Source: Natrialbaceae archaeon (GTDB lineage: Archaea > Halobacteriota > Halobacteria > Halobacteriales > Natrialbaceae). From it: DNA of 6,508 nucleotides. The position numbers and the translations under genes were made by a program. Of this stretch, positions 1 to 5,860 are shown one piece after another. The notes below the pieces were generated by a model. It did no database searches. It worked only from the letters and a program-made list of their open reading frames with translations, and had not been told where the DNA came from. Numbering within the stretch: position 1 is the stretch's first letter; every line of letters begins with the position of its first letter. Where the stretch lies: contig PUPA01000238.1 of assembly GCA_003552885.1 (NCBI GenBank), forward strand, positions 1 to 6,508, read 5' to 3'.

Positions 1-1704
1 CCGTGGGGCACGCTCGTGACCGCCGGCTTCGTGCTCTCGGTGTATCTGTTCGTCCAGGACGGGATCTCGGCGTTTCACGACCCCGTGGTGGTCCCCTACC
101 GGGCGTGGTCGTACCTCTACCCGCTCGGGATGGCGACGGCGGCGTTCTCTCACGCGAGTTCGAGCCACCTGATCGGCAACCTCGTCGGGACGGCCGTCGC
201 CGCGCCGATCGCCGAGTACGCCTGGGGGCACTACCCGGGCGGGCGACGCGACGCACGCGGTGGCTCCGGCCGCCGGTGGCTCGCGCGGCCGCGGGTCCGG
301 GCGTTCGTCGTCTTCCCGCTCGCGGTCGTCGGCGTCGGGCTGGCGACGAGTCTGTTCGCGCTCGGGCCGGTGATCGGCTTCTCGGGGGTCGTCTTCGCGT
401 TCGGCGGCTTCGCGATCGTCAGGTACCCGATCGTGACGGTCGTCGCCACCGTCGGCCTCCAGAGCGTCGCCGTCACCCTCTACAACGCGCTCCGGACGCC
501 GATCCTCGAGTACGTCGCCCAGCCCAGCCCTCCGTCGCCGCCGGGGTGGGCGACCACGGCGATCCAGGGCCACGCGCTCGGGTTTCTCGTCGGTTTCCTC
601 CTCGCGGCGGCGGTGTTCCACCGCCGTGGCTACCGTCCGGACCCCGTCCGTCTGTGGGTGGCAGTGGTGATCTACGCCTTCTCGAAGTCGCTGTGGGCGA
701 TCTACTGGTTCCGCGGGGAGGGGACGTACGTGCTCTTTCGCGGGCCGGGGGTGGCCATCGTCCTGGCGCTCGCGGTGGTGATCACGCTCGCGGTCACGGC
801 CTCGCGGCGACCGGCTCTGCCGGAGTCGTTCCGTCGCCGACTCCCCCGGCGTCTCGACGGGACCGATCCGGACGGAACCTCGGCGACCGGGACTGACGAG
901 CCGGCGACCGAGTTCGAGTGGGTGGGAGGAGCCGACGCCGAACCGGAGACCGCGGGCACGGGCCGTCGGTCCGATCCGGACGGGGGCGAGCCCGCTCCCG
1001 ACCGCCTCTCTTGGGGGAGCCGGCGCGGTGCGGCGTTCGTCTCCGTCCTCCTCGTGCTCGCGCTCGTAGCCGGACCCGCCGTCCCGCTCAACGTCTTCAC
1101 CGTAGAGGACGACGGGGCGCTCGATCCGGAGCGGTCGGTCGTCGCCGGCGACTACACGGTGAGCTACGACGAGGGGGTCGAAAACCGGATGGTCTCCGTG
1201 GTGAACGTCTCCGCGTTCGGCGAACAGGGGACGGTGACCGCGAGCGGTGTCATCGTCTCGAGTCCCGACCGCCAGATCTGGCAACAGGCCGTCTCCGCGG
1301 ACCGGCTGGCGTTCTCCGGCGAGGTCGAGGTCGTCGTCGGCGGGCCCGGCTGGCGCGAGACGGTCGTCGCCGAGCGTGAGGGGTGGACCCCCGTGGGCAA
1401 CGAGACGGCCTACCAGGTTTGGCTCTCCGATCCCGACACGGGAGAGCGCGGACTCGCGTACGTCTCCGATCCGTCCCGGGCCGACCTCCGGATCGACTCG
1501 CACAACGTGAGCGTCGTCCCCGCCGACGGCGAGTTCTTCCTGGAACTCGAGACGCCGGAGGGCTCTACGACCGACGTCGGGGTTCCGGCCGATAACGAGA
1601 GCGTGACCGTCGAGGGAATCCAGTTCGAACGGACCGACGGGACGGTGTACGCCTCGACCGACGACACTCGGCTGCAGGTCGCCGAGGCTGAAGGGTACGA
1701 CTGA
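1..1704 (+). CDS. Rhomboid-family intramembrane serine protease with C-terminal extracytoplasmic domain (5' partial)
   Basis: Rhomboids cut membrane proteins within or near their transmembrane segments using a Ser-His dyad in the bilayer. Residues here are numbered from the codon at base 1. The frame is open at the window edge and the start is not visible; the GTG at base 16 falls inside the first membrane helix, so it is unlikely to be the start. The family signatures are all present: HxxxN (H56, N60) in helix 2, GFSG with the predicted nucleophile S128 in helix 4, and QGHALGF with the predicted H191 in helix 6. Further hydrophobic segments lie at about 218-236 and 249-267, followed by a hydrophilic, probably disordered linker (about 268-340). 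A ninth helix (about 344-363) precedes a roughly 204-residue beta-rich domain. That domain has four N-x-S/T sequons (N402, N467, N502, N532), which fits an outside location. If the N-terminus is cytoplasmic, nine helices also put this domain outside. Protease activity is inferred from the motifs and the substrate is unknown. The gene converges on the photolyase gene. Confidence 0.9.
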   Translation, partial: PWGTLVTAGFVLSVYLFVQDGISAFHDPVVVPYRAWSYLYPLGMATAAFSHASSSHLIGNLVGTAVAAPIAEYAWGHYPGGRRDARGGSGRRWLARPRVRAFVVFPLAVVGVGLATSLFALGPVIGFSGVVFAFGGFAIVRYPIVTVVATVGLQSVAVTLYNALRTPILEYVAQPSPPSPPGWATTAIQGHALGFLVGFLLAAAVFHRRGYRPDPVRLWVAVVIYAFSKSLWAIYWFRGEGTYVLFRGPGVAIVLALAVVITLAVTASRRPALPESFRRRLPRRLDGTDPDGTSATGTDEPATEFEWVGGADAEPETAGTGRRSDPDGGEPAPDRLSWGSRRGAAFVSVLLVLALVAGPAVPLNVFTVEDDGALDPERSVVAGDYTVSYDEGVENRMVSVVNVSAFGEQGTVTASGVIVSSPDRQIWQQAVSADRLAFSGEVEVVVGGPGWRETVVAEREGWTPVGNETAYQVWLSDPDTGERGLAYVSDPSRADLRIDSHNVSVVPADGEFFLELETPEGSTTDVGVPADNESVTVEGIQFERTDGTVYASTDDTRLQVAEAEGYD

Positions 1705-1734
1705 CACGCGGTAGGCCGCCGCCGGCCGTGGATC

Positions 1735-1770
1735 CGTTCACATATATAAATGCTCGCCATCGGGTGAACG
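1735..1770. repeat. Inverted repeat flanking an AT-rich TATA-like core between convergent genes
   Basis: Perfect 7-base arms, CGTTCAC at 1735-1741 and GTGAACG at 1764-1770, enclose 22 bases that include ATATATAAATG (1742-1752). This is the most AT-rich spot in the left half of the window and lies in the gap between the two gene ends. It could be a protein-binding operator over a TATA element, a promoter for an antisense or small RNA, or a 3'-end stem-loop. With a loop this long, a hairpin is less attractive than a dyad binding site. No gene starts at the expected distance on either strand: the ATG inside the core opens a frame of only five codons. Confidence 0.4.
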
Positions 1771-1783
1771 TGGTCGGGACGCC

Positions 1784-1808
1784 GGAGGGCGGGGCCGGTT
1801 AGCCCTCC
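1784..1808. terminator. GC-rich stem-loop overlapping the photolyase stop codon
   Basis: The arms GGAGGGC (1784-1790) and GCCCTCC (1802-1808) pair perfectly around an 11-base loop that contains the photolyase stop codon. It could help end transcripts from both converging genes. No T-tract follows on either strand, and archaeal termination usually depends on T-rich stretches, so its role as a terminator is only a suggestion. In such GC-rich DNA a 7-base stem can also arise by chance. Confidence 0.2.
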
Positions 1809-3199
1809 CCGCGGGCGCGTTTGAACGTCTCTAAGGCCTCCTCGCGACGGTCGACGTGATCGACGATCGGATCGGGGTACTCCGGGGCCAGCTCGCGGCG
1901 CCTCCGGACGGACAGTTCGTGCCAGGAGTGGATCGCGTCGGTCGGGACGTCGGCGAGCTCGGGGACGTACTCGCGGACGTACGCGGCGTCGGGGTCGTAC
2001 CGCTCGCCCTGGGTCATCGGGTTGAAGATCCGAAAGTACGGCTGGGCATCCGTGCCAGTGGACGCCGCCCACTGCCAGCCGCCGACGTCGTTTGCCGTCT
2101 CGTGGTCGGCGAGCTTCCGACGGTACCAGTCGTACCCCTCCCGCCAGTCGATCAGGAGGTCCTTGGTCAGAAAGGAGGCGACGATCATCCGGACGCGGTT
2201 GTGGACGTACCCCTCTCGCCGTAGCTGGCGCATTCCGGCGTCGACGACGGGGTAGCCCGTCTCCCCGCGCTTCCAGGCGGAGAGTTCCTCGGGGCCCTCC
2301 CGCCACTCGATGCCCTCCTCGTACTCGTTGAAGTCCTCTCGGACGGTTTCGGGGTTGAAGTGGAGCACGTGGGCGTAAAACTCCCGCCAGGCGAGCTGGG
2401 CCTGAAACTCCTCGATCGCCTCGCGTTCGGCCTCGTCGTCGGCCCCCTCGAGGGCCTCGACGGTGGCGGCGTACACCTCCCGGATCCCGATCGTCCCCCA
2501 CTTGAGGTGGACCGACAGCCGGGAGGTGCCCGCCCGTCCCGGGTAGTCGCGGTCCTCGTCGTAGCGGTGGATCGGGCCGTCGACGAACCTCGCCAGCTGC
2601 TCTCTGGCGGCCTCCGGTCTCACCGTCGGGGGTTCGGCTTCGGGCTCCGGAAAGCCCAGATCGGCCGCCGAGGGGAGCGCCTCGCCGGAGACGTCGGCGA
2701 GGTCGCTGGCCGCCGGGGCCTCGACCGGGTCGGCCTTCTCGCGGTCGCGCCACTTCTTCCAGAAGTAGCTGTAGACCGAGTAGAACTGCCCCTGGTTCGG
2801 CGTGATCGAGCCGGGGCCGTGGAAGACGGCGTCCCGGTGGCTCTCGGCCTCGAGGCCGGCTCCCTCCAAGGCGGCTCTCACGGACGCGTCGCGCTCGGCG
2901 GCGAGTCCGCTGTAGTCGTCGTTCCAGCCGACGCCCTCGGCGCCGAGGTCGTCCGCCAGCCCGGGGAGCAGCTCGCGGGGGTCGCCGGCGAGCGTGACGA
3001 GGTCGCTTCCGCGTTCGCGATACCGCTCGCGGAGGGCCGCGAGCCCCGAGAGCAGGCCGGCGATCCGGATCGGCGAGGCGTGTTCGAGAACGGCGTCGTC
3101 GAAGACGAAGACGGGGACGACGGGGCCGCGGTCGGCCGCCGCCGCCAGCCCCCGGTTGTCGGCGAGCCTGAGGTCCCGCCGATGCCAGTGGACGTACAT
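1799..3199 (-). CDS. phr2: Class I deoxyribodipyrimidine photolyase (haloarchaeal Phr2 type)
   Basis: This is a light-driven flavoenzyme (466 residues, normal for class I) that splits UV-induced cyclobutane pyrimidine dimers in DNA. It starts MYVHWHRRDLRLADN, the typical beginning of the N-terminal antenna-binding Rossmann-like domain (about 1-130). The FAD-binding helical domain (about 200-466) shows TSRLSVHLKWGTIGIR (225-240), LAWREFYAH (269-277), TGYPVVDAGMRQL (314-326), HNRVRM (333-338) and GGWQWAASTGTDAQPYFR (373-390). The electron-transfer tryptophans of E. coli photolyase (W306, W359, W382) match W299, W352 and W375 by position. M338 is the Met typical of CPD rather than (6-4) enzymes. 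Oddities are Q268 where E. coli has E274, and D371 at the flavin-N5-facing Asn position; the same changes appear in the Halobacterium Phr2 sequence as I remember it. The ATG at 3199 is chosen because the family's N-terminus begins there. It lies 50 bases after the PAP2 stop. Only a weak TATA-like CTTTCAC is seen about 25 bases upstream, so co-transcription with PAP2 is likely. Confidence 0.96.
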   Translation of the reverse strand: MYVHWHRRDLRLADNRGLAAAADRGPVVPVFVFDDAVLEHASPIRIAGLLSGLAALRERYRERGSDLVTLAGDPRELLPGLADDLGAEGVGWNDDYSGLAAERDASVRAALEGAGLEAESHRDAVFHGPGSITPNQGQFYSVYSYFWKKWRDREKADPVEAPAASDLADVSGEALPSAADLGFPEPEAEPPTVRPEAAREQLARFVDGPIHRYDEDRDYPGRAGTSRLSVHLKWGTIGIREVYAATVEALEGADDEAEREAIEEFQAQLAWREFYAHVLHFNPETVREDFNEYEEGIEWREGPEELSAWKRGETGYPVVDAGMRQLRREGYVHNRVRMIVASFLTKDLLIDWREGYDWYRRKLADHETANDVGGWQWAASTGTDAQPYFRIFNPMTQGERYDPDAAYVREYVPELADVPTDAIHSWHELSVRRRRELAPEYPDPIVDHVDRREEALETFKRARGEG

Positions 3200-3249
3200 A
3201 CGGGAGGGTTCGCCGCCGGAAGTGAAAGGGTGTGGGTTCCGGCGACCGC

Positions 3250-4116
3250 TCACTCCCCACCCGGGCGGCCGAGACGCGAGACGACGTACAGCCGAGTCGA
3301 CGCCAGGATCCCTTCGACGGTATAGCTCACCCCGACGTAGACCGCGAACGCGGCCAGCAGCGTGCCCGCGACGACGTCCGAGAGCCAGTGGATGCCCAGA
3401 TACATCGTCGAGAGGGCGACGCTGATCGCGATCACGCCCGATATCGGTACCCAGAGGGGGTACTCCTCGCGGGTGTGCCAGGCGAGAAAGAGGACGGTCA
3501 TCGACAGGGAGGTGTGAAGCGAGGGAAAGACGTTGATCGGCTGGTTGACCGAGTGGGTGAGATAGCCCGCCCGCGGGAACGCCTGGTAGAGCAACCCCTC
3601 GAAGACCACCGGATCGAAGTTCCGTGGGCCGTAGGCGATGACGAGCACGTAGAAGACGAGCCCGATGGCGTAGTTCACCGTGTACGCGAGCACCAGCGTC
3701 GAGAGCCACTCGGTCCGTTCGAGCGCGAAGTACGCGACGAACGGGAAAAGCAGGAGGAAGGCGTAGCCGTAGATGTAGATGAACACGAAGAACGCGGTCG
3801 CCCACTCGGTCTGGAACGCCTGGAGAACCTCGACCGGGTTGTTCCCGAACAGCGTCCGTTCGACCTCGAAGATCAACGGCGTGAGGTTGCTCCCGATCAC
3901 GCGCCAGGAGAGTCGTATCGTGGCCTCCTGTGTCGACCATCGCACGAACAACACCGTCACGAGCACCGCAAGCGGCACGCTCATCGCCTCGAACCGGCGC
4001 CGGGAGTCGCTGACCGCCTCGGCGAACCGACGTGGCCCGATGATGACGAGCGTCGCCGTCGCGAGCATCGCGCCCACGACGAGTGCGAGCTCTGCGACGA
4101 CGCCGAAAAGTGCCAT
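3250..4116 (-). CDS. PAP2-superfamily integral membrane phosphatase or phosphotransferase
   Basis: PAP2 enzymes remove or transfer lipid-linked phosphate groups using a phospho-histidine intermediate. This 288-residue protein has about six hydrophobic segments (roughly 1-26, 46-60, 106-131, 138-162, 205-240 with a short polar break, and 247-265). Motif 2 is FPSLHTS (197-203, H201) and motif 3 is STMYLGIHWLSDVVAG (236-251), with H243 as the likely nucleophile and D247 its partner. The classical first motif (K-x6-R-P) is not visible; NQPINVFPSLH (191-201) instead recalls the inositol-phosphorylceramide-synthase-like (Aur1-like) branch. Phosphatidate phosphatase, isoprenoid-pyrophosphate phosphatase and polar-lipid headgroup transferase are all possible, and the substrate cannot be told from sequence. 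The ATG at 4116 is supported by the TATA element centred about 28 bases upstream and by a hydrophobic helix starting at residue 1. The photolyase gene follows after 50 bases on the same strand. Confidence 0.9.
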   Translation of the reverse strand: MALFGVVAELALVVGAMLATATLVIIGPRRFAEAVSDSRRRFEAMSVPLAVLVTVLFVRWSTQEATIRLSWRVIGSNLTPLIFEVERTLFGNNPVEVLQAFQTEWATAFFVFIYIYGYAFLLLFPFVAYFALERTEWLSTLVLAYTVNYAIGLVFYVLVIAYGPRNFDPVVFEGLLYQAFPRAGYLTHSVNQPINVFPSLHTSLSMTVLFLAWHTREEYPLWVPISGVIAISVALSTMYLGIHWLSDVVAGTLLAAFAVYVGVSYTVEGILASTRLYVVSRLGRPGGE

Positions 4117-4141
4117 AACACACCGGTAGGCGTTCGACGGG

Positions 4142-4147
4142 ATTAAA
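4142..4147 (-). promoter_or_regulatory. TATA box of the PAP2 (and probably photolyase) transcript
   Basis: TTTAAT on the minus strand is separated from the PAP2 ATG by 25 bases, so transcription would begin at or next to the start codon. That is the classic leaderless haloarchaeal layout. A purine-containing GGGAAC sits directly upstream, where the TFB recognition element (BRE) belongs. The palindrome GTATAC lies a few bases further upstream (4154-4159). I see no Shine-Dalgarno sequence before the ATG, consistent with a leaderless message. Confidence 0.7.
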
Positions 4148-4210
4148 GTTCCCGTATACTATCAGCTCGTGGCCGGTGCCCCCTCGGGGGTGTCGACTGC
4201 CCGGACGCGA

Positions 4211-4231
4211 CCGCGGACACGGGTTCCGCGG
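4211..4231 (-). terminator. Candidate 3' stem-loop after the coiled-coil gene
   Basis: Arms of 7 bases (CCGCGGA and TCCGCGG) form a perfect stem with a 7-base loop, beginning six bases after the stop codon of the coiled-coil gene. A second, shorter hairpin, CCCCC-GA-GGGGG, lies further downstream (4179-4190), just before the PAP2 promoter region. Position and strength suggest a 3'-end or transcript-stabilising structure that insulates the next promoter. No clear T-tract follows, so it does not look like a standard archaeal terminator. Confidence 0.35.
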
Positions 4232-4237
4232 ACTCCT

Positions 4238-5773
4238 TCAGCTCGAGAACATCGAGCCCAGCTGCTCGCGCCACTCGACGACGTCGACGACGTCCTCTTC
4301 GAGTTCGCCGAGCTCGGTCTCGAGGCGTTCGACCGACGATTCGAGGCTCTCTATCTCCGCACGCACCGAGTCGAGCTCCTCGTCGACGGCGTCGAGGCGG
4401 TCGTCGGTCGTCTCGAAGTCCGACTCGACGGCCCCGGTCCGCTCGCTCAGCTCGTCTACGTCCTCGTCGAGGCTCCCGACGATGCTTTCGGTGTCGTCGA
4501 TGCGCCCGTCCATCCCCCCGAGGCGGTCGTCGAAGCCCGCGAGCTCGTCTTTGAACTCCTCGATAAGCTGTTCGCCGGTGCCGTTCTCGTCGAGGAACCG
4601 CTCGATGGCGCTCGCGTAGGCGGCGACCTCCTCGACCCGCGTCTGGAGGTGGTCGATCCGCGCGCCGTCACTCGCCGTGGGCTCGCCGCCGAGCTCCGAA
4701 CGGAGGAACGCCAGATCCGCCTCCGTGTGTTCTCCCTCACGCAACTCCTCGACGAATCGGGTGACGACCGAGCCCTCGACCGGCGTCGGGGTGGACGATC
4801 CGTCCCCGGCGTCGCCGTTCCCTTCGGGCGTCTCCGTCCCGTCTCCCGGCTCGTCCTCGTCGACCTCCGGCTCGTCCTCGCCAATCTCCGATTCGCCTTC
4901 GGCAATCTCCGATTCGTCCCCGCCGGCCTCCAGCCCGCCCTCGTCAATCTCCGATTCGTCCCCGCCGATCTCCGTCCTTTCTTCGGGTATTTCGGGTTCG
5001 ATGGTGCCCTCCGGCTCGTCCGGTCCGGTCGCTTCTTCGGGTCCGTCCTCCGGCTCCGAGCGCTCTTCGGCCGCTCCGAGGTCGAGTTCGATCTTCGGTG
5101 GATTCTCGGCCGACTCCTCGTCCTCCTCGGGCTCTGTGATCTCCGCTTCGTCGAAGCCGAGGTCGATATCGGGGACGTCGTCCTCGCCCGGTTCGCCGTC
5201 GAACTCGACCGGTTCGGTGTCGACGTTACCCAGGTCGAGTTCGAGGTCCTCGGCGGCCTCCGTCGGGGACTCCTCTTCGGGCTCGTCCTCGAGCCCCGGG
5301 ACGGTGTCGGCCTCGCCGGTCAACATGTCCTTTACGACCTGATTTCGATCCTCGGAGAGGACCCCGCCCTCGGCGTCCCCGTCGGCCGACTCGCCGGGAC
5401 CGTCGCCGACGCTTACGTCCTCAACCGCGGGCTCGGTGAGAAACGCGCCGACGTCCCCTTCGTCTTCGAGTCGGACCCCGTAGACGGTCGTCAGCGTCTC
5501 CTCCGGTTCGACCGTGCCGGAGAACTCGACGTGGTGGTCCTGGAACGCCGTCCAGGCGTCGCTGTGATACTCCGGGTGGAAGCCGACGTTCTCCATCGGG
5601 AACGAGTCGGGGATCGACTCGGAGAGCCGGAAGCTCACCGGCGAGTCGTGGTCGGATTCGATGTCGAAGCGGATCACGGGCACAGGAAACTCCTCGCCGG
5701 AGTAGGACTTCCGGACCGTCAACCCCTCCCCACTGACCTCGATCGTCTCGTCCGTCTCGACGCTCTCGCTCAT
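4238..5773 (-). CDS. Acidic coiled-coil protein of unknown function (haloarchaeal type)
   Basis: I cannot assign a function to this 511-residue protein. It has three parts. Residues 1-120 look like a compact beta-rich domain; SGEEFPVPVIRFDIES (25-40), FPMENVGFHPEYH (58-70) and TVYGVRLEDE (96-105) are the most distinctive stretches. Residues 121-333 are extremely Glu/Asp-rich, low in complexity and probably disordered, with seven-residue repeats at about 262-310. Residues 334-511 are helical: a segment with GEHTEADLAFLRSELGG (347-363), then strong coiled coil at about 372-395 and 425-500, ending WREQLGSMFSS. There is no signal peptide, membrane helix or ATP-binding motif, so it is probably a cytoplasmic oligomeric scaffold or adaptor. 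The start at 5773 is preferred over the in-frame ATG at 5800, because the upstream ATG lies inside the TATA-like element. The similar head and tail blocks seem familiar from other haloarchaeal hypothetical proteins, but that is memory only. Confidence 0.88.
   Translation of the reverse strand: MSESVETDETIEVSGEGLTVRKSYSGEEFPVPVIRFDIESDHDSPVSFRLSESIPDSFPMENVGFHPEYHSDAWTAFQDHHVEFSGTVEPEETLTTVYGVRLEDEGDVGAFLTEPAVEDVSVGDGPGESADGDAEGGVLSEDRNQVVKDMLTGEADTVPGLEDEPEEESPTEAAEDLELDLGNVDTEPVEFDGEPGEDDVPDIDLGFDEAEITEPEEDEESAENPPKIELDLGAAEERSEPEDGPEEATGPDEPEGTIEPEIPEERTEIGGDESEIDEGGLEAGGDESEIAEGESEIGEDEPEVDEDEPGDGTETPEGNGDAGDGSSTPTPVEGSVVTRFVEELREGEHTEADLAFLRSELGGEPTASDGARIDHLQTRVEEVAAYASAIERFLDENGTGEQLIEEFKDELAGFDDRLGGMDGRIDDTESIVGSLDEDVDELSERTGAVESDFETTDDRLDAVDEELDSVRAEIESLESSVERLETELGELEEDVVDVVEWREQLGSMFSS
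4840..4986 (-). repeat. In-frame 21-bp tandem repeat encoding acidic heptads
   Basis: Seven consecutive 21-base units begin at 4840, 4861, 4882, 4903, 4924, 4945 and 4966, with a more decayed eighth at 4987. The core CAATCTCCGATTCG (plus strand) occurs exactly at 4882, 4903 and 4945, and the copies at 4903 and 4945 are identical over 23 bases. On the coding strand each unit gives seven residues of the pattern ESEI-x-E-G/D (for example GGDESEI, AEGESEI, GEDEPEV). The exact copies also share GAA and ATT codons, which are less usual in such GC-rich DNA. This points to duplication at DNA level rather than protein convergence. Confidence 0.8.
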
Positions 5774-5795
5774 GGGGCGAGGTTGAGCCACCACT

Positions 5796-5803
5796 ATCAT
5801 AAA
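5796..5803 (-). promoter_or_regulatory. TATA-like element of the coiled-coil gene
   Basis: TTTATGAT on the minus strand ends 22 bases before the ATG at 5773 and is centred about 27 bases upstream, so transcription should begin at or next to that ATG. It stands out as AT-rich in GC-rich surroundings. The alternative upstream ATG (5800) is part of this element and would leave no room for a promoter, so this site decides the start of the gene. Confidence 0.6.
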
Positions 5804-5860
5804 TGAAACGGGCGATTCGGGCGCGTGGCGGCCCGGCCGCGGTGGCTCACGTCCGCGCCG

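Noticed and set aside
3210..3235. A photolyase-specific promoter (CTTTCAC on the minus strand about 25 bases before the ATG).
   Set aside because: It has only one short T run and no TTTA/TTTW-A core, much weaker than the two TATA elements called elsewhere. It remains possible but was not listed as a feature.
1410..3260. A 616-codon minus-strand frame spanning the rhomboid 3' end and the photolyase gene.
   Set aside because: Its product is Arg-rich and low in acidic residues, unlike haloarchaeal proteins. It overlaps two well-supported genes in shifted frames and reflects the scarcity of stop codons in GC-rich DNA.
3200..4123. The photolyase frame stays open upstream for over 300 codons, suggesting a fusion protein.
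   Set aside because: The upstream part reads the PAP2 gene in another frame, is Arg/Gly/Pro-rich, and has no photolyase-family counterpart. The normal photolyase N-terminus starts at 3199, and the PAP2 motifs lie in the other frame.
3232..4146. A 304-codon plus-strand frame opposite PAP2, rich in Arg, Glu and Asp.
   Set aside because: It is the antisense shadow of a membrane protein with two recognisable PAP2 motifs. No start signal or family similarity supports it.
4169..5806. A 545-codon open frame on the plus strand opposite the coiled-coil gene.
   Set aside because: It mirrors the acidic coding strand codon for codon, giving a Leu/Arg/Val-rich product with no domain features and no promoter. 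The minus-strand gene has an acidic haloarchaeal composition, a coiled coil and a TATA element.
5826..5841. GC-rich hairpin GCGGC-CCG-GCCGC after the metallo-hydrolase gene, as a terminator.
   Set aside because: The stem is only five bases with a three-base loop in very GC-rich DNA and no T-tract follows, so chance is a sufficient explanation.
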